Source: Deltaproteobacteria bacterium (GTDB lineage Bacteria > Desulfobacterota > Syntrophobacteria > BM002). From it: a stretch of 40,917 bases of DNA. The notes under the pieces were generated by a model that was not told where the DNA came from, did not search any database, and saw only the letters and a program-made list of their open reading frames with translations. Position numbers and translations under genes: made by a program. Shown piece by piece: positions 6,970-14,605 of the stretch. The number at the start of each line of letters is the position of its first letter. The stretch's first letter is position 1. The stretch lies in contig JAFDGZ010000020.1 of the NCBI GenBank assembly GCA_019309045.1, forward strand, positions 1-40,917, read 5' to 3'.

Positions 6970-8502
6970 TCACTTGGAAATCTCTTTGTACACCATCCAC
7001 CTGTCCGGCCGAGGTTGGAACTTGATTCCCTTGCCTTTCTGCATGGCATAGAGGTCTTCCTGATAATGAAGCGGAATCCAGACAATCAGGTCTTCCATGG
7101 CCATTCTATTCAATTCCTGCAAAGTCTTCTTGCGCAGGGCGGGATCAACTATGCTCGCTGTGGACTCCAGCAGCTTGTCGAGTTTGGCATTGCTGTAATT
7201 GGTGCCGTTCAAGCCACCATAGCCCTTTTCCTTATCGCGGCTGTGAGCGATCTTGAAGTAGGTCCTGCCCATGTCAAAGGTGCCGTCGAACCAGCCGATC
7301 AGATAGAATTCCAGCTTACCTTCTGCCACTTCAGGGAAGAAGATTGATTTGGGCTTTACGTCTAATTTTGCTCTGATACCGACTTTGGCCAGATACTTGG
7401 CCACGGCCTCGGCAATCTTTTCATCCTGGACATAGCGGTCATTGGGTCCGCTGAGGGTGACGTCGAAACCATTGGCGTAGCCGGCTTCCTTGAGCAATTT
7501 TCTAGCCATCTCCGGGTTATACGGCAATCTCTTGATGTCGGCATTATAGCCAATGGTCGGTGGGTCGGGGACCTGCGCAGCCGGTGAAGCATGTCCCCGC
7601 ATGATCTTCTCGATGATCTCGTTTTCATTTATAGCCATATACATAGCCTTGCGCACGCGAATATCCGCCATGGGCGTACCGGGCTTGTTTCCCAGCGCCA
7701 GAAAGATAGAGCGCCGCGCAGGCCTGCTGATCACCTGCAGCTTCTTGTTGGCCACCACCTTGTCATAGAGCTCCACTGGCACACCCGTTACAATGTCCAC
7801 CTGACCGGAAATGAGGGCAGCAAAACGCGTGGAGGCCTCTTTGATAGGACGCACCTCCACTTTCTTGATGGGCGGCGCCCCTTCCCAATAATCTTCATTA
7901 GCCGCCATGCGCACGTAGGAACCCTTGGCCCATTCCTCCAGCTTATAAGCCCCTGTGCCAATGGGGTGGACCATTACATCACCGGGGTCTCGCGACTCGG
8001 TCGATTCCTTGTCCATGATAAAGATTTGATGCATGTTGTTGGCGAACCAGGGAATCGGCTGCTTGGTTTTAATTTCCACAGTATAGTCGTCAATGATCTT
8101 AATCGAATCGATCGACTTACCTGTGTTGATGAACTCTGACACCTCCGGGTTGCTCAATCTCTCGAATGAAAACTTGACATCCTCGGCAGTGAACGGATTG
8201 CCATTGTGAAACTTTACTCCTTTGCGCAGATAGAATCTCCAGGTCAGCAGATCTGGATGTTCCCAGCGTACCGCCAGTGCTGGCGCCAGAGTTCCTTCAG
8301 GACCTTTCCGTTGCAGCAGGCCGTCAAAAAAGTTGGCCATATACTGCAACCCCGCATCCGAATCGTCGCCATGGGGATTCATCATTCTGGGACCCACATC
8401 CTGGGCCACCACAATGGACGAGGCAGCCAATCCTTGCCCCTGCATCACCAACAACACTGCCAGACACATGCTGATTGCCAGCACTAAGTAGCTCTTCTTC
8501 AT
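6970..8502 (-). CDS. Peptide ABC transporter substrate-binding protein (SBP family 5)
   Basis: This 510-residue protein is a full-length periplasmic binding protein of the DppA/OppA class. It begins with a Sec signal peptide (MKKSYLVLAISMCLAVLLVM, cleavage probably after the AA near residue 27). The family signature region is visible around residues 85-125: TWRFYLRKGVKFHNGNPFTAEDV. Later comes the HPIGTGAYKLEEW segment. The ATG has a strong ribosome binding site (AGGAGG, 9 bases upstream). The gene lies between the ATPase genes and the permease genes, so the operon order is ATPase, ATPase, binding protein, permease, permease. Together with the isoaspartyl dipeptidase and gamma-glutamyl hydrolase genes upstream, the likely ligands are short peptides or isopeptides, which is an inference from context. 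Confidence 0.94.
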   Translation of the reverse strand: MKKSYLVLAISMCLAVLLVMQGQGLAASSIVVAQDVGPRMMNPHGDDSDAGLQYMANFFDGLLQRKGPEGTLAPALAVRWEHPDLLTWRFYLRKGVKFHNGNPFTAEDVKFSFERLSNPEVSEFINTGKSIDSIKIIDDYTVEIKTKQPIPWFANNMHQIFIMDKESTESRDPGDVMVHPIGTGAYKLEEWAKGSYVRMAANEDYWEGAPPIKKVEVRPIKEASTRFAALISGQVDIVTGVPVELYDKVVANKKLQVISRPARRSIFLALGNKPGTPMADIRVRKAMYMAINENEIIEKIMRGHASPAAQVPDPPTIGYNADIKRLPYNPEMARKLLKEAGYANGFDVTLSGPNDRYVQDEKIAEAVAKYLAKVGIRAKLDVKPKSIFFPEVAEGKLEFYLIGWFDGTFDMGRTYFKIAHSRDKEKGYGGLNGTNYSNAKLDKLLESTASIVDPALRKKTLQELNRMAMEDLIVWIPLHYQEDLYAMQKGKGIKFQPRPDRWMVYKEISK

Positions 8503-8554
8503 CTTTTCCTCCTCTTTCTTATCATCGGTTACAGCCTAAGGAGGTCCGAACTCA

Positions 8555-8589
8555 GCTGCCCTGGCACCCCAGCAAGCGGCGCCAGCAGC
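8555..8589 (-). promoter_or_regulatory. Stem-loop in the gap between ATPase and binding-protein genes
   Basis: GCTG-CC-CTGGC (8555-8565) pairs with GCCAG-CAGC (8581-8589), giving a nine-pair stem with a two-base bulge and a 15-base loop. It sits in the 109-base gap ahead of the binding-protein gene on the minus strand, and may set the relative amounts of upstream and downstream messages. Confidence 0.35.
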
Positions 8590-8611
8590 AACAGTCATGG
8601 GACCTCTCCTA

Positions 8612-9580
8612 TCAACCATACAAAAAACAACTCACTTGATGTCCCCCACCTATATCCCTGAGGCCAGGCTCCTTCTGGTCGCACATCTCCAACCGGTACG
8701 GACAGCGAGGATGAAAGTTGCAGCCTGATGGCGGCTGCATGGGGCTCGGCACATCTCCCTGCAAAATGATGCGCTTTTTTTGTGCTCCGGGGTCAGGAAT
8801 CGGTACTGCAGAAAGCAGTGCCTCAGTATATGGATGTTTTGGGTTAGTATAAAGTTCACGATAATTGCCAAGCTCGACTATTTTCCCCAGATACATCACT
8901 GCAATCCTGTCACAGATGTATTCCACCACCGCCAGATCATGGGCGATAATTATGTAGGACAGGCCAAACTCCTGCTGCAGGTCGATAAGAAGATTGATGA
9001 TCTGCGCCTGAATTGACATGTCCAGAGCAGACACTGGCTCGTCGCCAACGACTATCCTCGGATCAAGACTCAAAGCCCTGGCAATACCGATTCTCTGTCT
9101 CTGGCCGCCGGAAAATTCATGCGGATACCTTCGGCCGTGTTCAGGAGACAGCCCCACTTTTTCCAGCAAATAATCAATTCTCTCCTGTCTTTCTTTGCCG
9201 GGGTAAAGGCCGTGGATATCCATGGGATCGCCCAGAATCTCATTGACCGTCATCCGGGGGTTCAAGGAAGAATAGGGATCCTGAAATATCATTTGCATCT
9301 CTTTGCGGAGCGGCCGCAACTCCGACCTGCTCATCTGGCTAATTTCCCGGCCTTCATAGCGCACGGAACCGGAGGTAGGCTTCACCAGATTCAATATTCC
9401 AAGGCCGGTAGTGGTCTTGCCGCAGCCACTTTCGCCCACGAGACCAAGGGTCTCACCCTTTTGCAAGACCAGCGATACCCCGTCGACAGCATAAACGTAC
9501 CCCACTGTCCTGGAAAAGACGCCCTTTCTAATGGGAAAGTGAACCTTGAGATCATCAACCTGCAGCAGCATGGCTTCCAT
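8612..9580 (-). CDS. Peptide ABC transporter ATP-binding protein, DppF/OppF type
   Basis: This 322-residue ATPase is the DppF-like partner in the minus-strand importer. Walker A is GESGCGKT (49-56), the Q-loop is IFQDP, the signature is FSGGQ (156-160) and Walker B is RIVVGDEP (175-182), followed by a normal SALD D-loop. The oligopeptide C-terminal domain ends with [18 protein letters not shown]. The ATG at 9580 directly abuts the stop codon of the preceding ATPase gene; a second ATG three codons later (9571) is an alternative start. The two ATPases should form a heterodimer that drives the downstream-encoded permeases. Confidence 0.94.
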   Translation of the reverse strand: MEAMLLQVDDLKVHFPIRKGVFSRTVGYVYAVDGVSLVLQKGETLGLVGESGCGKTTTGLGILNLVKPTSGSVRYEGREISQMSRSELRPLRKEMQMIFQDPYSSLNPRMTVNEILGDPMDIHGLYPGKERQERIDYLLEKVGLSPEHGRRYPHEFSGGQRQRIGIARALSLDPRIVVGDEPVSALDMSIQAQIINLLIDLQQEFGLSYIIIAHDLAVVEYICDRIAVMYLGKIVELGNYRELYTNPKHPYTEALLSAVPIPDPGAQKKRIILQGDVPSPMQPPSGCNFHPRCPYRLEMCDQKEPGLRDIGGGHQVSCFLYG

Positions 9581-10576
9581 CTACCTGTTCTCATCATACA
9601 ACCAGCAGCGAGCCATATGACTATCATCTACTTTGCAGAGATTGGGCGGCCGCTGTCGACAAACAGTCATCACCTCCGGACATCTCGGATGAAAAGTACA
9701 CCCGGGCGGCAGATCCAACAGTCCTGGAACCATGCCTTTGATCTCTGCAAGCCTCTGTCGGCCAGTACAAGCCCGCTCACCCAACTTTGGAATAGATTTC
9801 AGCAGCCCTCTGGTATATGGATGCCTGGGCTCGTAGAACAGTTCTGTTGTTTCGGCCTCTTCAACCACCTTGCCCGCATACATCACTACCACCCGTTTGG
9901 CAATCTCTGCTATAACCCCCAGGTCATGGGTAATCATCATGATTCCGGTATCGTAGTCATGCTGGAGCTGCGTCATCAGTTCCAGTATCTGCGCCTGCAC
10001 TGTTACATCTAGAGCTGTAGTGGGCTCATCGGCAATGAGAATTTCCGGATTGCACGCCAGGGCCATAGCAATCATTGCTCTCTGGCGCATGCCGCCAGAC
10101 AGTTGATGCGGATACTCGTGCACCCGTTTTTCAGGAGCAGGAATTTGCACCTTTTTCAGCATCTGAATGGCTCTCTGCCAACTATCGCGCTTGCCGAGTT
10201 TCTCATGCAGCATGAACATCTCGGCTATCTGATCGCCGATGGTGAAGACCGGGTTCAGGGCAGTCATCGGCTCCTGGAAAATCATAGAGATCCTGTTGCC
10301 GCGTATAGTTCTCATCTCATCCATGGAGAGCTTCACCAGGTCCCGGCCGTCAAAGAGGATCTGACCGTTGACTATTTTACCTGGCGGCTCCGGCACGAGA
10401 CGCATCACTGATTGGGCAGTGACACTCTTGCCACAACCAGACTCACCAACCACGCCCAGAACCTCACCCTTGTCCAGAAAAAAAGAAACGCCATCCACGG
10501 CCTTGGCAATACCGTCAAAGGTATAGAAATACGTCTGCAATGCTTTCACATGGAGAAGATGTTCGCGGGGATGCAT
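9581..10576 (-). CDS. Peptide ABC transporter ATP-binding protein, DppD/OppD type
   Basis: This 331-residue ATPase is the DppD-like subunit. Walker A is GESGCGKS (44-51), the Q-loop is IFQEP (99-103), the signature is LSGGM (159-163) and Walker B is ILIADEP (179-185), with a TTALD D-loop. The oligopeptide C-terminal domain with [17 protein letters not shown] is present. I chose the ATG at 10576 because GGAG lies five bases upstream; an in-frame ATG at 10615 would add 13 residues but has no clear ribosome binding site. It follows the gamma-glutamyl hydrolase gene after a 92-base gap on the same strand and abuts the next ATPase gene, so transport and peptide cleavage genes appear to be co-transcribed. 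Confidence 0.94.
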   Translation of the reverse strand: MHPREHLLHVKALQTYFYTFDGIAKAVDGVSFFLDKGEVLGVVGESGCGKSVTAQSVMRLVPEPPGKIVNGQILFDGRDLVKLSMDEMRTIRGNRISMIFQEPMTALNPVFTIGDQIAEMFMLHEKLGKRDSWQRAIQMLKKVQIPAPEKRVHEYPHQLSGGMRQRAMIAMALACNPEILIADEPTTALDVTVQAQILELMTQLQHDYDTGIMMITHDLGVIAEIAKRVVVMYAGKVVEEAETTELFYEPRHPYTRGLLKSIPKLGERACTGRQRLAEIKGMVPGLLDLPPGCTFHPRCPEVMTVCRQRPPNLCKVDDSHMARCWLYDENR

Positions 10577-10668
10577 AGATCTCCGACACCATATGGGATC
10601 GTTGAGATGCTGCATTCACATATATCATTTAGGAGAAAAACTGGCAAGTCCAGAAAACAACAGGGGGA

Positions 10669-11406
10669 CTAGAGGATTTCCCGCGATGCTGCCGCCAAGG
10701 CACGGAAGAATTTCTTGGAGTGAGGGTCACTTTTCCAGGTGCCCTCAGGATGCCACTGCACTCCCAGAACAAAGGCTCGTGATCGGTGTTCCACACATTC
10801 GATCACACCGTCCGGGGCCCTGGCACTGACCCGCAGTTCCTCTGCTAGATCCTTGATTGCTTGATGATGTCTGCCATTGACCCAGATCACCTCTTCTCCT
10901 ATGAGGCGGTGAAGCAGGGTGTCCTTTTCAAGGTGCACCGTGTGAGTATTGACCCCCTTGTCTGCCTGCTGACTGTGATTGATGCTCCGCCTCACCTGCC
11001 TGCCTATATCCTGATACAGAGTCCCACCCAGAGCCACATTCAACACCTGTATACCTCGGCAGATGGCCAGAAGCGGCAGATCCTTTTCTACTGCCATTCT
11101 GGCTACAGCGAGCTCCATCAAGTCGAGCTCCTCATCCACATCCCCCAGCCCCTTCAATGGCTGCTCCCCATAGAATCTGGGGTGCACATCCGGCCCCCCG
11201 CTGAGAATAAGGCCATCCAGACGGGAAATAATGCTCTCCAGTGAATCTTGTCCGTGCACCGCCGGGATCAGCATAGGCGCTCCCCCGCATGAGTGCACAG
11301 CCTCGCTGTATTCGGCAAATGTATAATCCATGAAGTGACCCCTAGAGTAGAGGCCCCAGGCGCCGCCAACAAGCCGTGAACAGGTAATGCCAATCAAAGG
11401 TAACAT
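10669..11406 (-). CDS. Gamma-glutamyl-gamma-aminobutyrate hydrolase family protein (peptidase C26, PuuD-like)
   Basis: This 245-residue cytoplasmic enzyme has the class I glutamine amidotransferase fold. The nucleophile elbow is AICRGIQ with Cys116, and the His-Glu part of the triad is in GVQWHPE (His219, Glu221). The segments LILSGGPDV and VNGRHHQ are typical of the peptidase C26 group, which hydrolyses gamma-glutamyl bonds: PuuD cleaves gamma-glutamyl-GABA, and relatives cleave gamma-glutamyl-amino acids or folates. The exact substrate cannot be assigned. The gene starts 12 bases after the iadA stop and precedes the ABC transporter genes, so gamma-glutamyl isopeptides entering through the transporter are plausible substrates (inference). 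Confidence 0.88.
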   Translation of the reverse strand: MLPLIGITCSRLVGGAWGLYSRGHFMDYTFAEYSEAVHSCGGAPMLIPAVHGQDSLESIISRLDGLILSGGPDVHPRFYGEQPLKGLGDVDEELDLMELAVARMAVEKDLPLLAICRGIQVLNVALGGTLYQDIGRQVRRSINHSQQADKGVNTHTVHLEKDTLLHRLIGEEVIWVNGRHHQAIKDLAEELRVSARAPDGVIECVEHRSRAFVLGVQWHPEGTWKSDPHSKKFFRALAAASREIL

Positions 11407-11418
11407 ACCGGATTCCCC

Positions 11419-12579
11419 TTACTCTTCAAAAGTACCTTTCACCACGGGCCGCCCCTGCTCTACCAGAAAACGTCCTCTTGCCATGACGTATTCGATTTTC
11501 ATCTCAGGGTCGACAATGAGCAGATCCGCGTCCTTTCCCTGCGTCACACTGCCTTTTCGCTGAAAGATTCCCATTCTCTTGGCTGGATTGACTGTCACCA
11601 ACTGCAGCACATCTTCCAGGGAACGGCCGCCATTTACCAGTTTTCTGCACTCCTCGTACAGATTGCCAATATCTCCCACTGCTAACCGCACAACCTCCAG
11701 CTTCTCATTGAAGATGGGCATGGAGCCATTGGAGTCGGAACTCAGGCTGAGATGCTCGAGGGGAACACCCTCCTCCAGGGCCATGCTCAGGGCTTCAGCA
11801 GTATCCACCGCAAAAGTCAGCTCGAGCGGACTCGCCGTCAGATCAATATAGCCGCCCATTTTGGCAAACTCCATGGCCTGCTGCCACAGGGCCCGTGTTC
11901 GCGTTACATGGGTAGGAAGGAATTGGCTGATGGGAATTTCGGTTTGTCGAATTACAGCGATCACTGGCTCCAGCCCTCTGTCACCACTTCCCACATGAAG
12001 ATGAACTACCCCTGCTTTGCCGCCAATCATACCACCAACCCTTGCCTCGGCAGCCAGTCGGCAAAGTTCTGCAAAGCTGGGCTGCGAAGAGCGATGATCT
12101 GAAATGGCCACTTCGCCCACACCAACCACCTTCGGGATGAGCGCTATGTCTTTTCTGACGCTGCCCGTGATAGTCGCCGGGGGTAATTGATAGGAGCCGG
12201 TGTAGATGTAGGTGGAGACACCTTCCTCTTCGAGCTGCATGGCCTTGGCCAGAAGAGACTCGGGCTTGCGAGTCACATCGTCTGTACCCAGACACCCTAC
12301 CACAGTGGTTACCCCGGCAGTGCTGATCTTTGACAGTGTAATCTCAGGAGTCCTCGAGCCAAAGCCAGCCTCTCCTCCGCCACCCAGAATGTGCACATGA
12401 AGGTCTATGAAGCCGGGCATCACTATTTTGCCGCTAGCATCTATCAGGCGGACATCAAGGCCGTCGGGAAGGAAAATCTGCTCAGCAATCCTGGCAATCA
12501 CATTGCCTGCCACCAGAATGTCCTTTTTTCCTTGTTTCGCAGGAGAATACAGGGTCGCATCTTTTATGAGTGTAAACAT
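11419..12579 (-). CDS. iadA: Isoaspartyl dipeptidase (beta-aspartyl-peptidase)
   Basis: This 386-residue amidohydrolase-superfamily enzyme hydrolyses beta-aspartyl (isoaspartyl) dipeptides. The HxH metal motif is in PGFIDLHVHILGGGGEAG (His61, His63). Later landmarks match E. coli IadA: ITGSVRKD, AISDHRS, GGMIGGKAGVVHLH, LPTHVTRT and LSSDSNGS with the catalytic aspartate. The ending FLVEQGRPVVKGTFE also matches. One difference from E. coli is that the bridging metal ligand region reads GVGEVAISDHRS, with a glutamate where E. coli has the carbamylated Lys162. The ATG is preceded by AAAGGAG. It is the first gene of the minus-strand operon and is followed by the C26 hydrolase and a full peptide ABC transporter. 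Confidence 0.93.
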   Translation of the reverse strand: MFTLIKDATLYSPAKQGKKDILVAGNVIARIAEQIFLPDGLDVRLIDASGKIVMPGFIDLHVHILGGGGEAGFGSRTPEITLSKISTAGVTTVVGCLGTDDVTRKPESLLAKAMQLEEEGVSTYIYTGSYQLPPATITGSVRKDIALIPKVVGVGEVAISDHRSSQPSFAELCRLAAEARVGGMIGGKAGVVHLHVGSGDRGLEPVIAVIRQTEIPISQFLPTHVTRTRALWQQAMEFAKMGGYIDLTASPLELTFAVDTAEALSMALEEGVPLEHLSLSSDSNGSMPIFNEKLEVVRLAVGDIGNLYEECRKLVNGGRSLEDVLQLVTVNPAKRMGIFQRKGSVTQGKDADLLIVDPEMKIEYVMARGRFLVEQGRPVVKGTFEE

Positions 12580-12652
12580 GGCACTCCTTTCTACTCCTCT
12601 TCTAACATCGCCAAATCTGCTGCCAGTAGGAAGCCATCAACAAATCAGCCAC

Positions 12653-12681
12653 ACTCTAGCAAACTGCCGGCCTTATGCCAA
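12653..12681 (-). promoter_or_regulatory. Predicted sigma-70 type promoter for the iadA-transporter operon
   Basis: On the minus strand TTGGCA (12681-12676) and TAGAGT (12658-12653) are separated by exactly 17 bases. Transcription would start near 12646 and give a leader of about 66 bases before the iadA ATG. Matches to the consensus are five of six and four of six, so this is a reasonable but untested prediction. Confidence 0.42.
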
Positions 12682-12836
12682 TCCTGCGGCACCTGCAAGG
12701 ACAGAGACTCCCCTGCTGCATGCAAGGATCTGTTGGTTATCAGTTATCCGGGCATGGAGCTTGAGGTTGTCCCCTGATGGAGAAAAGGAGTACAACAGAA
12801 TACGTGGCCGCAAACAAAGGTGAAAATATGGTGAGA

Positions 12837-12874
12837 GGAAAAAAAAGATTTGCTCGATCGCGGCAGCATGCCGC
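12837..12874 (-). terminator. Candidate terminator after the FHA-cNMP-PilZ gene
   Basis: On the minus strand GCGGCA-TGC-TGCCGC (12874-12860) forms a perfect six-pair hairpin about 57 bases past the stop codon, followed after 13 bases by a run of eight T. The distance between stem and T-run is longer than in a canonical terminator. The 12580-12930 gap holds otherwise only the operon promoter, and I see no gene in it. Confidence 0.4.
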
Positions 12875-12930
12875 TCACACAGCAAAGATATAGATTGACT
12901 GTTGACATCCAGGTCAGTAACCTGCCGGCC

Positions 12931-14157
12931 TCATTCCCCGAACTGAACCGAGTCATCTGTTGAGGCCATGTTCATGGTGTGTTCAAAAAGAAAACGTTCC
13001 AGTCTCTTTTGATAGGTGGTGAGTATATTGGTAAATTCGACACCCAGATATACCCAGTGCTCCTCATCGGATGATTCAGACAGATTTCGCAGAGTGCCGA
13101 TGCAGCGAATTGAATCCCACGGAGCTGGCAGGAGGATTTCCATGCGCAGCTGACACCCCACCGGCAGCTCGAGCAGGGATGGCTCTTTCACCTTGACGCG
13201 AACGCCTGATATTGAAATGTTGGTCGTAATGCAGGAATACTCTGTGTCTGCTGTGGCAATAGAGACCCCACTGGCGGGTGAGACTGAAAATCTGGCTTCC
13301 AGCTCCATCTGGTACCGCGGATGTCGACGCCGCTCAAAAGGCCTGATGTTCTTGTTCTTTTCGAGCTCCTGCAAGCGTTCCCGCTGATACTGTTCCAGCA
13401 TGGCCTTCACAATCGGAAACTCCTGCATAATCTGCCGTACTGCTTGAAAGCTCAGTTTGCCAAGGAGAGTATCCTGCTCTGCCTGCACCATGGCGGTTCG
13501 GGGCACCTTTATCAGCAGGGAAATCTCACCAAAAAACTGGTTTTCCGAAAGGTAACCGAGCAGAACCTCACCGCCCTGATCGTCATAGGTGAATACCCTG
13601 ACCTTGCCGTCCAGAATTACATAAAGAGAGTCGCCCCACTCTCCCTGTTCAATGATGGTCTTTCCCTGATCACAGGTGACAAGTTGCACAGCCTGACCTA
13701 TCCGCCGCAGGGCCTCCTCATTGAGACCGAGAAAAAGGGGAACCTTGGATATGGCCTCGATCACTCTCCTGGAACTGCGTGAAGGAGTGCTGCAATGTGA
13801 GTCGTCGGTCCTGGTTACGGTAAATTCATGGGTATCCTTCAGATCTATCTGCGCTGTGGATTCATCTTCCTGGAAAAAACGCAGCTTCACCTTGCCAATC
13901 TGGATCTTGTCGCCATTGACGAGAACTGCCTTTTTGATCTGTTCACCATTTACAAAAGTACCATTAAAGCTGCCAAGATCTTCCACAATACATTGACCGT
14001 CACGGCGATAAACTATGGCGTGCTTCTTTGATACTGTGCGATCCGACAGGTGGATGTCGTTGTCTATCTTCCTGCCGATGGTAAGGTGTTCTTCTATGGC
14101 AAACACCTTCTCGCCCAGAAGGCCTTCTTCAATTGCAAAATAAGATTTCAGTGCCAC
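12931..14157 (-). CDS. Signalling protein with FHA, cyclic-nucleotide-binding and PilZ domains
   Basis: This protein of about 408 residues joins three ligand-reading domains and has no catalytic or DNA-binding domain. The FHA domain (about 20-95) keeps Gly28-Arg29, Ser43, His46 and the NGTFVNG loop (65-71), so it should bind phosphothreonine. The cNMP domain (about 140-255) has the phosphate cassette FGEISLL (209-215) with Arg220-Thr-Ala. The PilZ domain (about 275-400) keeps both c-di-GMP motifs, RxxxR (Arg277 to Arg281) and NxSxxG (313-318). I chose the GTG at 14157 because GGAGG lies seven bases upstream; the adjacent GTG at 14160 and a GTG at 14250 are alternatives. It is divergent from the kinase-HDOD gene, a natural source of the phosphothreonine its FHA domain reads (inference). 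Confidence 0.85.
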   Translation of the reverse strand: MALKSYFAIEEGLLGEKVFAIEEHLTIGRKIDNDIHLSDRTVSKKHAIVYRRDGQCIVEDLGSFNGTFVNGEQIKKAVLVNGDKIQIGKVKLRFFQEDESTAQIDLKDTHEFTVTRTDDSHCSTPSRSSRRVIEAISKVPLFLGLNEEALRRIGQAVQLVTCDQGKTIIEQGEWGDSLYVILDGKVRVFTYDDQGGEVLLGYLSENQFFGEISLLIKVPRTAMVQAEQDTLLGKLSFQAVRQIMQEFPIVKAMLEQYQRERLQELEKNKNIRPFERRRHPRYQMELEARFSVSPASGVSIATADTEYSCITTNISISGVRVKVKEPSLLELPVGCQLRMEILLPAPWDSIRCIGTLRNLSESSDEEHWVYLGVEFTNILTTYQKRLERFLFEHTMNMASTDDSVQFGE

Positions 14158-14605
14158 CACTATTCCTCCCGGAAACCAAGCCAACTCCGGTACCGTGAAA
14201 AGATGCCAACTGCGGTCATTGTCACTGTCTATGTTGCAGCCCTTGACCACGCCACTGCTCGTTCACGGTCTTGCCACCTCACAAACAAAACGAGCAGACC
14301 TCGAGTGATTTGCTTTGCCAGCAGTGTGGATTCCTCCCGCAGAGAATCGAATTTTACCCACTGTGAGCCTCTACCAGCCAATATGGCACTGGCAGAAGAA
14401 GAGAAGTATAGCCACCCATATCCTGCACTGTGACCGAGCCAAGCCTGGTGGCCATGGTATCCAACTCGGGCAGCAATGGTCGCCTGCGGTTGTCTTGTGG
14501 ATGCAAAAACCGGACCTATCTTGAGCGGCCGTCACCTGTTGCTGTGGCCGGCACAGAGTTTGCTTCTAGATCAAGCAAGGCCCGCTAGAAAGTTCGAGGA
14601 GTAAG
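14158..14605. other. Divergent intergenic region between FHA-cNMP-PilZ and kinase-HDOD genes
   Basis: This stretch should hold the promoters of two divergent signalling genes. The right end carries the kinase ribosome binding site (GAGGAG, 14597-14602). I found no convincing sigma-70 hexamer pair, no small gene and no strong hairpin. The left 90 bases could encode an N-terminal extension of the FHA protein if its GTG at 14250 is used. Confidence 0.5.

Noticed and set aside
7591-8139. 182-codon plus-strand open frame inside the binding-protein gene
   Set aside because: It is a codon-structure shadow of a full-length binding protein; no ribosome binding site or family resemblance.
9119-10012. 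297-codon plus-strand open frame across the two minus-strand ATPase genes
   Set aside because: It lies antisense to two complete, motif-rich ATPase genes, crosses their junction, and its product has no recognisable domain or signal.
12735-12750. Short reverse match (GGTTATCAGTTATCCG) to the tail of the 152-bp repeat
   Set aside because: Only 16 bases with two mismatches; too short to call a third copy, though noted as a possible relic.
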